Assembly: GCF_900109925.1 (NCBI RefSeq)
Contig: NZ_FOBW01000002.1
Span: 310,001 to 374,000, forward strand
Length of the DNA: 64,000 nt
Source: Mesobacillus persicus
GTDB taxonomy: Bacteria; Bacillota; Bacilli; Bacillales; Cytobacillaceae
Reading direction: 5' to 3'
Below are positions 57,318-64,000 of this stretch, one piece after another. Positions within the stretch are counted from its first letter, which is position 1, and every line of letters begins with the position of its first letter. The position numbers and the translations under genes are program-made. The notes under the pieces are model-generated. The model worked only from the letters and a program-made list of their open reading frames with translations. It ran no database searches and was not told where the DNA came from.

Positions 57318-57773
57318 ATGGGACTAACGTATAAAAATATACTCGTTGCCGTTGATGGCTCCAAGGAATCTGCCTGGGCATTCAAAAAGTCAATTGAAAT
57401 CGCGAAACGAAATAATGCAAAGTTGGTCATGACCCACGTCATCGATTTAAGGACATTCGCTACAGTAGAAGCGTATGACCAGACAATCTCTGCGAGGGCA
57501 AAGGAATTTGCCGAAGAACTCCTTGAAAACTACAAACAACAGGCATTAGAATCCGGCGTTAAGGAAGTTACGTATGAAATTGATTACGGTTCTCCAAAGG
57601 TAAAAATCGCTAAAGAGATCGCTAAAAAGTTTAATGTTGACCTTATTGTTTGTGGAGCAACAGGGATGAACGCCGTTGAACGCTTCTTTATTGGCAGTGT
57701 TTCCGAGAACATCGTCCGCTATGCTCCTTGTGATGTTATGATTATCCGAACCGAAAAAAACGAAGAAGCTTAA
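57318..57773 (+). CDS. Universal stress protein, UspA family
   Basis: 151-residue Usp domain of the ATP-binding type: VAVDGSKESAWAF at the N-terminus and the ATP loop GATGMNAVERFFIGSVSENI (G-2x-G-9x-G-S) near the C-terminus. Likely a dimeric nucleotide-binding stress protein. ATG follows GGAGGAGG, and TATAAT at 57289-57294 marks a likely promoter. Flanked by a strong terminator; single gene. Confidence 0.92.
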   Translation: MGLTYKNILVAVDGSKESAWAFKKSIEIAKRNNAKLVMTHVIDLRTFATVEAYDQTISARAKEFAEELLENYKQQALESGVKEVTYEIDYGSPKVKIAKEIAKKFNVDLIVCGATGMNAVERFFIGSVSENIVRYAPCDVMIIRTEKNEEA

Positions 57774-57795
57774 CTAAGCTAGTGTAACTAATAAA

Positions 57796-57828
57796 AGCAC
57801 GCAGCCATTGGCCGCGTGCTTCGTTTTT
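57796..57828 (+). terminator. Terminator of the universal stress gene
   Basis: AGCACGC-x-GCC pairs with GGC-x-GCGTGCT, with a TCGTTTTT tail; also near the end of argH (57843). Confidence 0.88.
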
Positions 57829-57842
57829 AATTGGTAAGGTTT

Positions 57843-59222
57843 CTATCCTTGCCCTAACAGAAGCTTGCCTTTCTTAATCTGAGCAGATACCTCTGAAAAC
57901 CCTGTGCCTCCGGCAGAATTCCTTCGAACAACCGCATTATACGGATTTAACGCTTCATAGATGTCCTCTTTAAACAAAGAGCTTGCTTCCTTAAATTCAT
58001 GGAACGGAAGGTCTGCTAAGTAACATCCCTTTTGAATGCAATGAAGTACTAGCTTTCCAACTACTTCATGCGCTTCGCGGAACGGCATTCCCTTTGCCGC
58101 GAGATAATCAGCCAATTCAGTAGCATTGGAGAAATCCTTCGTGACTGAATCCTTCATACTCTCTTCATTCACTGTCATTGTTTCAACCATACCAGCAAAG
58201 ATTTTTAATGACCCTTTTACCGTTTTAACCGTGTCAAACATTCCTTCTTTATCTTCTTGCATGTCCTTATTATAGGCAAGTGGCAATCCCTTAAGTATGG
58301 TTAGGAGGCTCATTAATCCACCATATACTCTGCCTGTTTTCCCTCTAATCAACTCCGCCATATCAGGGTTTTTCTTTTGCGGCATGATGCTACTTCCCGT
58401 TGCAAATGTGTCATCAAGCTCAATAAAACGAAACTCCTGACTAGACCATAGGATTACCTCTTCCGCAAATCGTGACAAGTGCATCATCATGATGGAACTT
58501 GCTGACATAAACTCAAGAATAAAGTCACGATCACTAACAGCATCAAGGCTATTTTCATAGATTCCATTGAAGCCTAGAAGTTCTGCACTATACTTTCGGT
58601 CAATTGGAAAGGTCGTTCCCGCAAGAGCTCCAGCCCCTAATGGGCTAATGTTGATGCGCTCAAGGGCCCCTTTAAACCGCTGCTTATCTCGTTCAAGCAT
58701 CCAAAAATAAGCCATTAAATGATGTCCAAATGAAATAGGCTGTGCTCTTTGAAGGTGAGTATATCCAGGCATGATTGTTTCTACATGCTTTTCAGCCTTC
58801 TCAACTAAACTAACCTGGAATTCATTAATGAGGTTTTCAATCTCTTTAACTTGTTCCCTTAGATATAAATGCATGTCAGTTGCCACTTGATCGTTACGGC
58901 TTCTGGCAGTATGAAGCTTGCCACCAACCGGTCCGACAAGCTCCGTCAATAGATGCTCAATATTTAAATGGATATCTTCATATTTAGTGGAATACTGAAG
59001 TTCTTTTTTCTCAGCCTTTTCCTTCAGTGTATTTAATCCAGCGATAATCGTTTCTGCTTCCTCTGCTGCTATAATTCCACACTTAGCTAACATGGTCGCA
59101 TGAGCGATGCTTCCTTGGATATCCTCGAGTACTAGCTCTTGGTCAAAGGATATGGAAGCACCAAATTCATCGACCCATTCTTCAGCGGAAGCGGTAAATC
59201 GGCCGCCCCATAGCTTCTTCAC
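57843..59222 (-). CDS. argH: Argininosuccinate lyase
   Basis: 459-residue fumarase-superfamily enzyme, the last step of arginine synthesis (argininosuccinate to arginine and fumarate). N-terminus [22 protein letters not shown] (substrate), and the signature loop [12 protein letters not shown] with the catalytic Ser. The GTG start overlaps the argG stop by 3 bases, so it is coupled. Confidence 0.97.
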   Translation of the reverse strand: MKKLWGGRFTASAEEWVDEFGASISFDQELVLEDIQGSIAHATMLAKCGIIAAEEAETIIAGLNTLKEKAEKKELQYSTKYEDIHLNIEHLLTELVGPVGGKLHTARSRNDQVATDMHLYLREQVKEIENLINEFQVSLVEKAEKHVETIMPGYTHLQRAQPISFGHHLMAYFWMLERDKQRFKGALERINISPLGAGALAGTTFPIDRKYSAELLGFNGIYENSLDAVSDRDFILEFMSASSIMMMHLSRFAEEVILWSSQEFRFIELDDTFATGSSIMPQKKNPDMAELIRGKTGRVYGGLMSLLTILKGLPLAYNKDMQEDKEGMFDTVKTVKGSLKIFAGMVETMTVNEESMKDSVTKDFSNATELADYLAAKGMPFREAHEVVGKLVLHCIQKGCYLADLPFHEFKEASSLFKEDIYEALNPYNAVVRRNSAGGTGFSEVSAQIKKGKLLLGQG

Positions 59223-60427
59223 ACATTCACCTTCTTACCTTGCACCATACTTTGAACCTTTGTAGGAAGTCCCCAAAGATTGATGAAGCCAACAGCTGCG
59301 CTATGATCAAATTCATCATCTTTTGTATAGGTAGCTAATTTTTCATTATATAGAGAATAAGGAGATTTACGTCCCTCGATAATTGCGTGACCCTTAAACA
59401 GCTTAACTCGTACGGTACCTGTTACATGCTTTTGTGTTTCCTCTAAAAACGCTGTAAGAGCAGTACGTAATGGCGAGAACCAGAGACCCTCGTAAATAAG
59501 TTCTGTTAATTTCTTTTCAATTACTGGTTTAAAATGGGCTACTTCTTTTACTAGAGTAATATCTTCTAATTCTTTATGGGCTTTTATTAGTGTCATTGCT
59601 CCTGGTACTTCGTATACTTCCCGAGACTTAATGCCGACAAGACGATTTTCAACATGATCCACACGGCCGACACCATGCTTACCAGCAATGATATTTAGTT
59701 CTAGAATCAATTGCGCAAGGGAGAAAGACTTCCCATTTAATGCAACTGGGACACCTTTTTCGAACTCAATTTCAACCATTTCAGGAACATCTGGAGTGTC
59801 TTCAAGCTCGTTGGTAAGCTCATAAGCTTCCTTAGGAGGTGCAGCCCAAGGGTCTTCTAAAACTCCACACTCATTACTGCGTCCCCAAAGGTTTTGGTCG
59901 ATAGAAAACGGGCTATTTAAGTTGACTGGAATAGGAATATCGTTTGCTATTGCATAATCAATCTCCTCTTCCCGTGACCATTTCCAATCACGCACAGGGG
60001 CTATTACTTCCAAATCAGGATTTAAAGCTTTGATTGAAACTTCAAATCGTACCTGGTCATTTCCCTTTCCAGTGCACCCATGAGCTACAGCAACTGCCCC
60101 TTCCTTTTCAGCAACCTCCACTAGCTTCTTAGAGATTAGCGGACGAGAAAGAGCCGACACGAGCGGATATTTCCCTTCATATAATGCATGTGCCTGTAGT
60201 GCAGCTAAAGCATACTCTTTCGCAAATTCTTCTTTAACGTCAAGAACGTATGATTTAACAGCACCAACCTTTAGTGCCTTTTCTTTAACGAAATCAAGAT
60301 CTTTTCCTTCACCGACATCAAGACAGCACGCGATAACATCATATCCTTTTTCTTGAAGCCACTTAATTGCTACCGATGTATCAAGCCCACCAGAATATGC
60401 GAGCACTAATTTTTTTGATTCAGCCAT
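59219..60427 (-). CDS. argG: Argininosuccinate synthase
   Basis: 402-residue ATP-dependent ligase joining citrulline and aspartate. The N-type ATP pyrophosphatase loop [17 protein letters not shown] lies at 8-24; later words [13 protein letters not shown] and [11 protein letters not shown] at 60427 follows GGGAGAG; the upstream 11 codons are not supported. argG-argH form an operon, with arginine-repressor-like boxes upstream. Confidence 0.97.
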   Translation of the reverse strand: MAESKKLVLAYSGGLDTSVAIKWLQEKGYDVIACCLDVGEGKDLDFVKEKALKVGAVKSYVLDVKEEFAKEYALAALQAHALYEGKYPLVSALSRPLISKKLVEVAEKEGAVAVAHGCTGKGNDQVRFEVSIKALNPDLEVIAPVRDWKWSREEEIDYAIANDIPIPVNLNSPFSIDQNLWGRSNECGVLEDPWAAPPKEAYELTNELEDTPDVPEMVEIEFEKGVPVALNGKSFSLAQLILELNIIAGKHGVGRVDHVENRLVGIKSREVYEVPGAMTLIKAHKELEDITLVKEVAHFKPVIEKKLTELIYEGLWFSPLRTALTAFLEETQKHVTGTVRVKLFKGHAIIEGRKSPYSLYNEKLATYTKDDEFDHSAAVGFINLWGLPTKVQSMVQGKKVNV

Positions 60428-60443
60428 TTTTGTAATCTCTCCC

Positions 60444-60484
60444 TTTGAATATTTATACAATGAGTTATATGTTTATTCATTATA
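60444..60484 (-). promoter_or_regulatory. argGH promoter with ARG-box-like sites
   Basis: TATAAT lies at 60479-60484 (minus strand). Two partial ARG boxes follow: AATGAATAAACATA near 60468-60480, and TGTATAAATATTCAAA near 60444-60460, whose right half fits the AhrC/ArgR consensus TNTGAATWWWWATTCANW. The -35 is weak. Confidence 0.5.
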
Positions 60485-60647
60485 ATAAAACTTAACAGGT
60501 TTTGCTTCATATTTCAATCCTTAATGGTAAAATTTTTTGATAAATTTCATAAAGTGTGAGTTTTAACTATTAACACATAAATAAATGGAAGCCTTAGACC
60601 TGCTGATGTAAAATAGAGACAGGAATAGAACGGGGTGAAGCTTATAT

Positions 60648-60962
60648 ATGATGGAATACTTTAAATTTAATAAACGTCTGGGAATCTCACTACCTTCCAT
60701 TGGGCAAGAATGGGACGACATTGCGAAAGAAACACAGGACGACATTCTTCTTCACTGGGAATTGATACGAGGCAGCATTCCTGACCGAATTGCTGATTTA
60801 GAAGCCTCAATCAATTCAAAGCAGGCCGAATTAAACAATGAATCCGACTTCATACGTTCCTGTAAATTAAACAGCGAAATTGCTGAACTTGCCTCAATTA
60901 TTAATGACCTATGGCTTTGGTATCGAACCCATCAGGATGTTACAACCAAACTACACGCTTAA
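60648..60962 (+). CDS. Hypothetical helical protein, 104 residues
   Basis: Soluble, mostly helical, with an acidic segment IGQEWDDIAKETQDDILLHW and heptad-like IADLEASINSKQAELNNES that could form a coiled coil. No membrane helix. ATG at 60648 lies about 10 nt after GGGGTG. A convergent terminator follows. I do not recognise the family. Single plus-strand gene between argG and moaB. Confidence 0.7.
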   Translation: MMEYFKFNKRLGISLPSIGQEWDDIAKETQDDILLHWELIRGSIPDRIADLEASINSKQAELNNESDFIRSCKLNSEIAELASIINDLWLWYRTHQDVTTKLHA

Positions 60963-60984
60963 CGATAGAGTCTTACTTTCTATA

Positions 60985-61032
60985 ATAAAAAAATCCCTCC
61001 AAATGGTGACAACCACTTAGAGGGATTTTTTT
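60985..61032. terminator. Terminator between the 104-residue gene and moaB
   Basis: AAAAAATCCCTC and GAGGGATTTTTT form the stem with a loop holding a second small GGTG/CACC-type pairing; A and T runs on both sides, so both genes can use it. Confidence 0.88.
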
Positions 61033-61543
61033 ATAAGTCTTTTTTTAATTCGCTAACAACATGACCTATCTCTGGAAGAATCAATTTATTCATCGCTAGT
61101 CTAACTGCCCCAGTTGATCCAGGAGTGGCAAATACAGCCTTATTCTTGACAACTCCTGCAGCTGCACGAGAAAGAAGCGCTGCTGAGCCAATATCCTCCT
61201 GATAGCTTAACATCCGAAAAAGCTCGCCAAAACCGGTTATCTCTTTGTCAAAGAGGTTTTGAAGGGTCTCAATCGTCACATCACGCATCGCAATCCCAGT
61301 TCCTCCGTTTGTCAGAACAACATCGATTTCTTGATTGCTACAGCCTTTCAAAACTTCACTTCGAATATGATCTGCCTCATCTTTGACAATGACATAATCA
61401 GAAATGATGTGTCCTGCGCTCTCTAGCATCTCCATCATTAACTTGCCACTTTTATCCGTATCCTTATTTCTGGTGTCACTGACCGTAATTACTTTACAAT
61501 GAACTCGGTTTGGTGCAGCCTGTTTATGTTCTTGTGTACTCAT
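61031..61543 (-). CDS. moaB: Molybdopterin adenylyltransferase MoaB
   Basis: 170-residue MogA/MoaB-fold enzyme that adenylates molybdopterin before molybdenum insertion. Words: KVITVSDTRNKDTDKSG, VVLTNGGTGIAMRDVTIETL and AVFATPGSTGAVRLAMNKLI. The start is ATG at 61543 behind GAGGAG; the track to 61597 runs into the upstream gene. It lies 4 bp after the EcsC-family gene, so they are likely one transcript. Confidence 0.95.
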   Translation of the reverse strand: MSTQEHKQAAPNRVHCKVITVSDTRNKDTDKSGKLMMEMLESAGHIISDYVIVKDEADHIRSEVLKGCSNQEIDVVLTNGGTGIAMRDVTIETLQNLFDKEITGFGELFRMLSYQEDIGSAALLSRAAAGVVKNKAVFATPGSTGAVRLAMNKLILPEIGHVVSELKKDL

Positions 61544-61547
61544 TTGG

Positions 61548-62387
61548 TTACACTCCTCTATGTACAAAATAGCGCATTTGATAGTATTTATGAGCAAACT
61601 CAGTAACTTTTCTGGTTAGCTGGTAATTGGAAGTAGCACCTATCCCCATACTGATAATGGGAAGACCCTCTAACTTTTTCTTGCGGAACATCATAATCGC
61701 AATGCCTTTCATAATCTGATTGATGGGTTGTTCAATCCAAGTTACATCAGTGAGTTCTTCCTTCCCATCGTAAAAATAAAACTCATTTTCATCCGCTTGC
61801 TTTAAATCGTCCATAAGTTCATTCCAACCACTATACTGCATCCTTTTTGGCATCATAGATGCATGGAAAACTTTCAATGCTGTCATCATTTCAAAAGGAG
61901 TATTGATCTCATACCCATAGGCCATTGCAATTAACTGCACTGCTCTAAGGTTGATAACGGCCATCGCCGGAATGTCTGCCCCAAGCACGAGGTTTCCACC
62001 ACTGCCTGAAATTCCCCCTTGAACAAAAGAGTAAAGACGATGCCTTGCAATTTGTTGATCAACAATATATTGAATTTGCTCTAAGTTTAAATTTTTCATT
62101 TCCCCGATTGATTCCATTTCAGGGTTAAACACCCGTCCAGCTGATAGGATTCTTTCTTTAGCATCTGCCTGTAGCTGTGAACCTTGGATAAGAGAATGAA
62201 GATGGAACAACCAATTATCAAAATTCGAAAAGAACTGTTTTTGCAGTTCTTCTGGAAGCAATGAAAATGTCCGCTCTAGATATTTGTCATATACCAGTTG
62301 TAGGTCATTTGGCACGTAATCAGAAAGGGCTAACTCCCATTCCTTCAGTTCATCTAGTACCTTCTGTTCCCTCTCCGTTAATGGCAT
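61548..62387 (-). CDS. EcsC-family protein
   Basis: 279-residue protein of the EcsC family (the third gene of the ecs ABC transporter locus in B. subtilis, role unknown). A glycine-rich stretch YSFVQGGISGSGGNLVLGADIPAMAVINLRAVQLIAMAYG (residues about 120-160, given here only as its beginning and end words GGISGSGG and QLIAMAYG) and GLPIISMGIGATSNYQLT fit the family. ATG follows GGAGGG. Directly precedes moaB. Confidence 0.8.
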   Translation of the reverse strand: MPLTEREQKVLDELKEWELALSDYVPNDLQLVYDKYLERTFSLLPEELQKQFFSNFDNWLFHLHSLIQGSQLQADAKERILSAGRVFNPEMESIGEMKNLNLEQIQYIVDQQIARHRLYSFVQGGISGSGGNLVLGADIPAMAVINLRAVQLIAMAYGYEINTPFEMMTALKVFHASMMPKRMQYSGWNELMDDLKQADENEFYFYDGKEELTDVTWIEQPINQIMKGIAIMMFRKKKLEGLPIISMGIGATSNYQLTRKVTEFAHKYYQMRYFVHRGV

Positions 62388-62674
62388 TGTGAACCCTCCA
62401 GCAAAAAATTAGTATCCTAAGTATATCACAAATGGAAAGTTCCTCGCTTTCATGAAGAAGTAGAAAAGCTGAAGTGCTCTGTTCAGCGGCGTATGGCCTG
62501 GAACTCGAACTAAGATTAGGAAACACGAAGAGATGGCGTATTCGTACTTGACTTATCATAAGGGGAAATTCAGAGCTTTGTTGATATTTAAGCTGAATAC
62601 TAAGTGTCTAGGTTATACCCAGAAAACAACCACCAATTATGAGAGAAGAGATCTAGGGTGGTTAGGGCACTTGG

Positions 62675-62885
62675 ATTGGTTTGATAAATAACGGGAAAAT
62701 TTCCCCTTAATTAGGAAATGGCACTGAGTATCTGTGAAATAGCGGGAGGGATTCCCCTTATTTGACTCGAAACACATCAAAATAGGTGATTTTGCTTTAT
62801 ATAAGGGGAAAAACTCCCCCTATTTACCCCTATACGGGCTCTAATCTGCATTTAACGGGAAAATTTCCGCTTATTTACTATAGCT
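62675..62885 (+). repeat. Four-hairpin dispersed element, copy C
   Basis: Third copy, in the same orientation as copy B and inverted relative to A. It aligns to copy A almost throughout: GGTTTGATAAATAACGGG, GGAAATGGCACTGAG, ATTCCCCTTATTTGA, GGGCTCTAATCTGCATTT and CTATAGCTGG are shared or nearly so. The stretch 62440-62670 before it holds no gene I can support. Together they account for most of the 575-bp gap before ackA. Confidence 0.85.
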
Positions 62886-62921
62886 GGGGGATACTTAATC
62901 TTTATTACAACAACCTTATCT

Positions 62922-62957
62922 TTAAAAAAAAGGCAAAAGCGACTGCTTTTGCCTTTT
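62922..62957 (-). terminator. Terminator of ackA
   Basis: Strong stem AAAAGGCAAAAGC/GCTTTTGCCTTTT with an AGTC loop and T8 on the minus strand. Confidence 0.95.
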
Positions 62958-62962
62958 CCCAC

Positions 62963-64000
62963 TTATTTCGCAAGTCTTTGAATATCTCTTGCAATCATAA
63001 CTTCTTCGTTTGTCGGAATCACCATTACTTTTACAGGAGAATGAGGATAGCTGATGAATGCTTCTTCCCCACGTACTTTATTAAGGGCCGGATCCCAATA
63101 CACTCCCATAAATTCTAGTCCTTTAAGAACACGCTCACGAATGGCTGAACTGTTTTCACCGATACCAGCTGTGAAAATAATCGCATCAACACCACTCATC
63201 CGTGAAGCATAAGAGCCAATATATTTATGGATTCGATTCCCGAAAACCTGTAGGGCAAGCTCAGCTCGCTCATTTCCTTTTTCAGCCTCATCCTCGATAT
63301 CACGTAAATCGCTTGAAAAGCCGGAAACTCCAAGCATTCCACTTTCTTTATTTAAGACATCAAGTACTTCATCGGCCGTCTTATTTGTTTTTTCCATAAT
63401 ATATGGGATAAGAGCAGGGTCAATGTTCCCTGAACGCGTCCCCATGGTTACACCTGCTAATGGAGTAAAGCCCATTGAAGTATCAATTGATTTGCCGCCT
63501 TCGATCGCAGCAATACTTGCTCCGTTTCCAAGATGGCAAGATATCAAACGTAAATGTTCCACTGGCCGTCCTAGCATTTCTGCTGCACGCTCGGAAACAT
63601 ATTTATGTGAAGTGCCATGGAAGCCATACTTTCTAATGCCATACTCTTTATAATAGTTATACGGTAGGCTGTATAAATAGGAATTCTCTGGCATTGTCTG
63701 GTGAAACGCAGTATCAAATACGGCTACCGCTGGTACGTTTGGAAGTGCCTGTTGGAACGCACGGATTCCAGTTAGATTGGCTGGATTGTGAAGGGGAGCT
63801 AGCTCTGATAACCCTTCAATTTTCTTTAATACATCCTCTGTAATTACTACTGAATCATTAAATTCCTCTCCGCCATGAACGACTCGGTGACCTACCCCTT
63901 CAATTTCATTTAGGGACTGGATAATATTAAGTGAAATTAATTTATCCAGTAGCATTTTAACAGCCACTTCATGGTTGGGAATATCCAATATATCTTTTAC
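62963..64000 (-). CDS. ackA: Acetate kinase, 5' end cut by the window
   Basis: The C-terminal 345 residues of acetate kinase (full length is about 395), which makes ATP and acetate from acetyl phosphate. The frame stays open to the last base, so the start lies beyond 64000. Words: [26 protein letters not shown] (catalytic Asp), [36 protein letters not shown] and FTAGIGENS. In B. subtilis CcpA activates this overflow gene; its promoter is not in the window. Confidence 0.97.
   Translation of the reverse strand, partial: VKDILDIPNHEVAVKMLLDKLISLNIIQSLNEIEGVGHRVVHGGEEFNDSVVITEDVLKKIEGLSELAPLHNPANLTGIRAFQQALPNVPAVAVFDTAFHQTMPENSYLYSLPYNYYKEYGIRKYGFHGTSHKYVSERAAEMLGRPVEHLRLISCHLGNGASIAAIEGGKSIDTSMGFTPLAGVTMGTRSGNIDPALIPYIMEKTNKTADEVLDVLNKESGMLGVSGFSSDLRDIEDEAEKGNERAELALQVFGNRIHKYIGSYASRMSGVDAIIFTAGIGENSSAIRERVLKGLEFMGVYWDPALNKVRGEEAFISYPHSPVKVMVIPTNEEVMIARDIQRLAK

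Overview
The window is a stretch of low-GC Gram-positive chromosome from an endospore-forming member of the Bacillaceae. The evidence is the gene content (sspI, ytrH, ytrI, ytvI, ytaF, ytxC), strong AGGAGG-type ribosome binding sites, frequent TTG start codons, T-box leaders, and a gene order that largely follows my memory of the Bacillus subtilis region from pheT to ackA. Most genes lie on the minus strand. No tRNA or rRNA gene, prophage, insertion sequence with a transposase, or CRISPR array was found.

Region by region. 1-13 kb: translation genes (pheST with a Phe T-box, the rRNA methyltransferase ysgA, infC-rpmI-rplT with an L20-type leader and an AUU start, thrS with a Thr T-box), plus the spore gene sspI, an M42 peptidase, a dimeric dUTPase, and ysdB with a sigma-W promoter. 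13-24 kb: replication and repair (dnaI, dnaB, nrdR, coaE, mutM, polA), the gluconeogenic gapB with two CcpN-like operators, ytaF and an hflKC pair. nrdR is frameshifted at an A7 run. 25-42.5 kb: phosphate two-component system phoPR, TCA enzymes mdh-icd-citZ, membrane proteins ytwI, ytvI and fxsA, glycolytic pfkA-pyk, accDA, and a FadR/GntR regulator next to malic enzyme. 42.6-50.9 kb: the replicative polymerase dnaE, the sporulation pair ytrHI under a sigma-E-like promoter, nrnA, ytpI, ytoI and ytkL. 51-64 kb: a PepQ-like peptidase, deoC, a DsbA/DsbB-like pair, ppaC, ald, uspA, argGH, moaB, an EcsC-family protein and the 3' part of ackA, cut by the window edge.

Functionally this is a core-metabolism and information-processing neighbourhood: lower glycolysis (pfkA, pyk), gluconeogenesis (gapB, malic enzyme), the TCA entry (citZ, icd, mdh), fatty acid initiation (accDA) and overflow (ackA). 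Cis-sites readable for several branches suggest carbon control: CcpN boxes at gapB, a cre-like site at citZ, and a pair of GTGGTCAGACCAC-type palindromes around the FadR-like regulator.

The least explained material is between genes. Three dispersed copies of an about 210-bp element with four successive hairpins (15.7, 35.0 and 62.8 kb) keep their order, linker words and stems. Other families are: two 128/129-bp GC-rich palindromic repeats with a rearranged copy; three small elements ending in GGCTCTTTTCTC-type inverted repeats; two unrelated tandem arrays with a period of about 52 bp (1-211 and 12.85-13.03 kb); and a 21-bp tandem array. No novel multi-gene defence or metabolic system was found. 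The hairpin element and the FadR-like palindrome circuit are the best leads.
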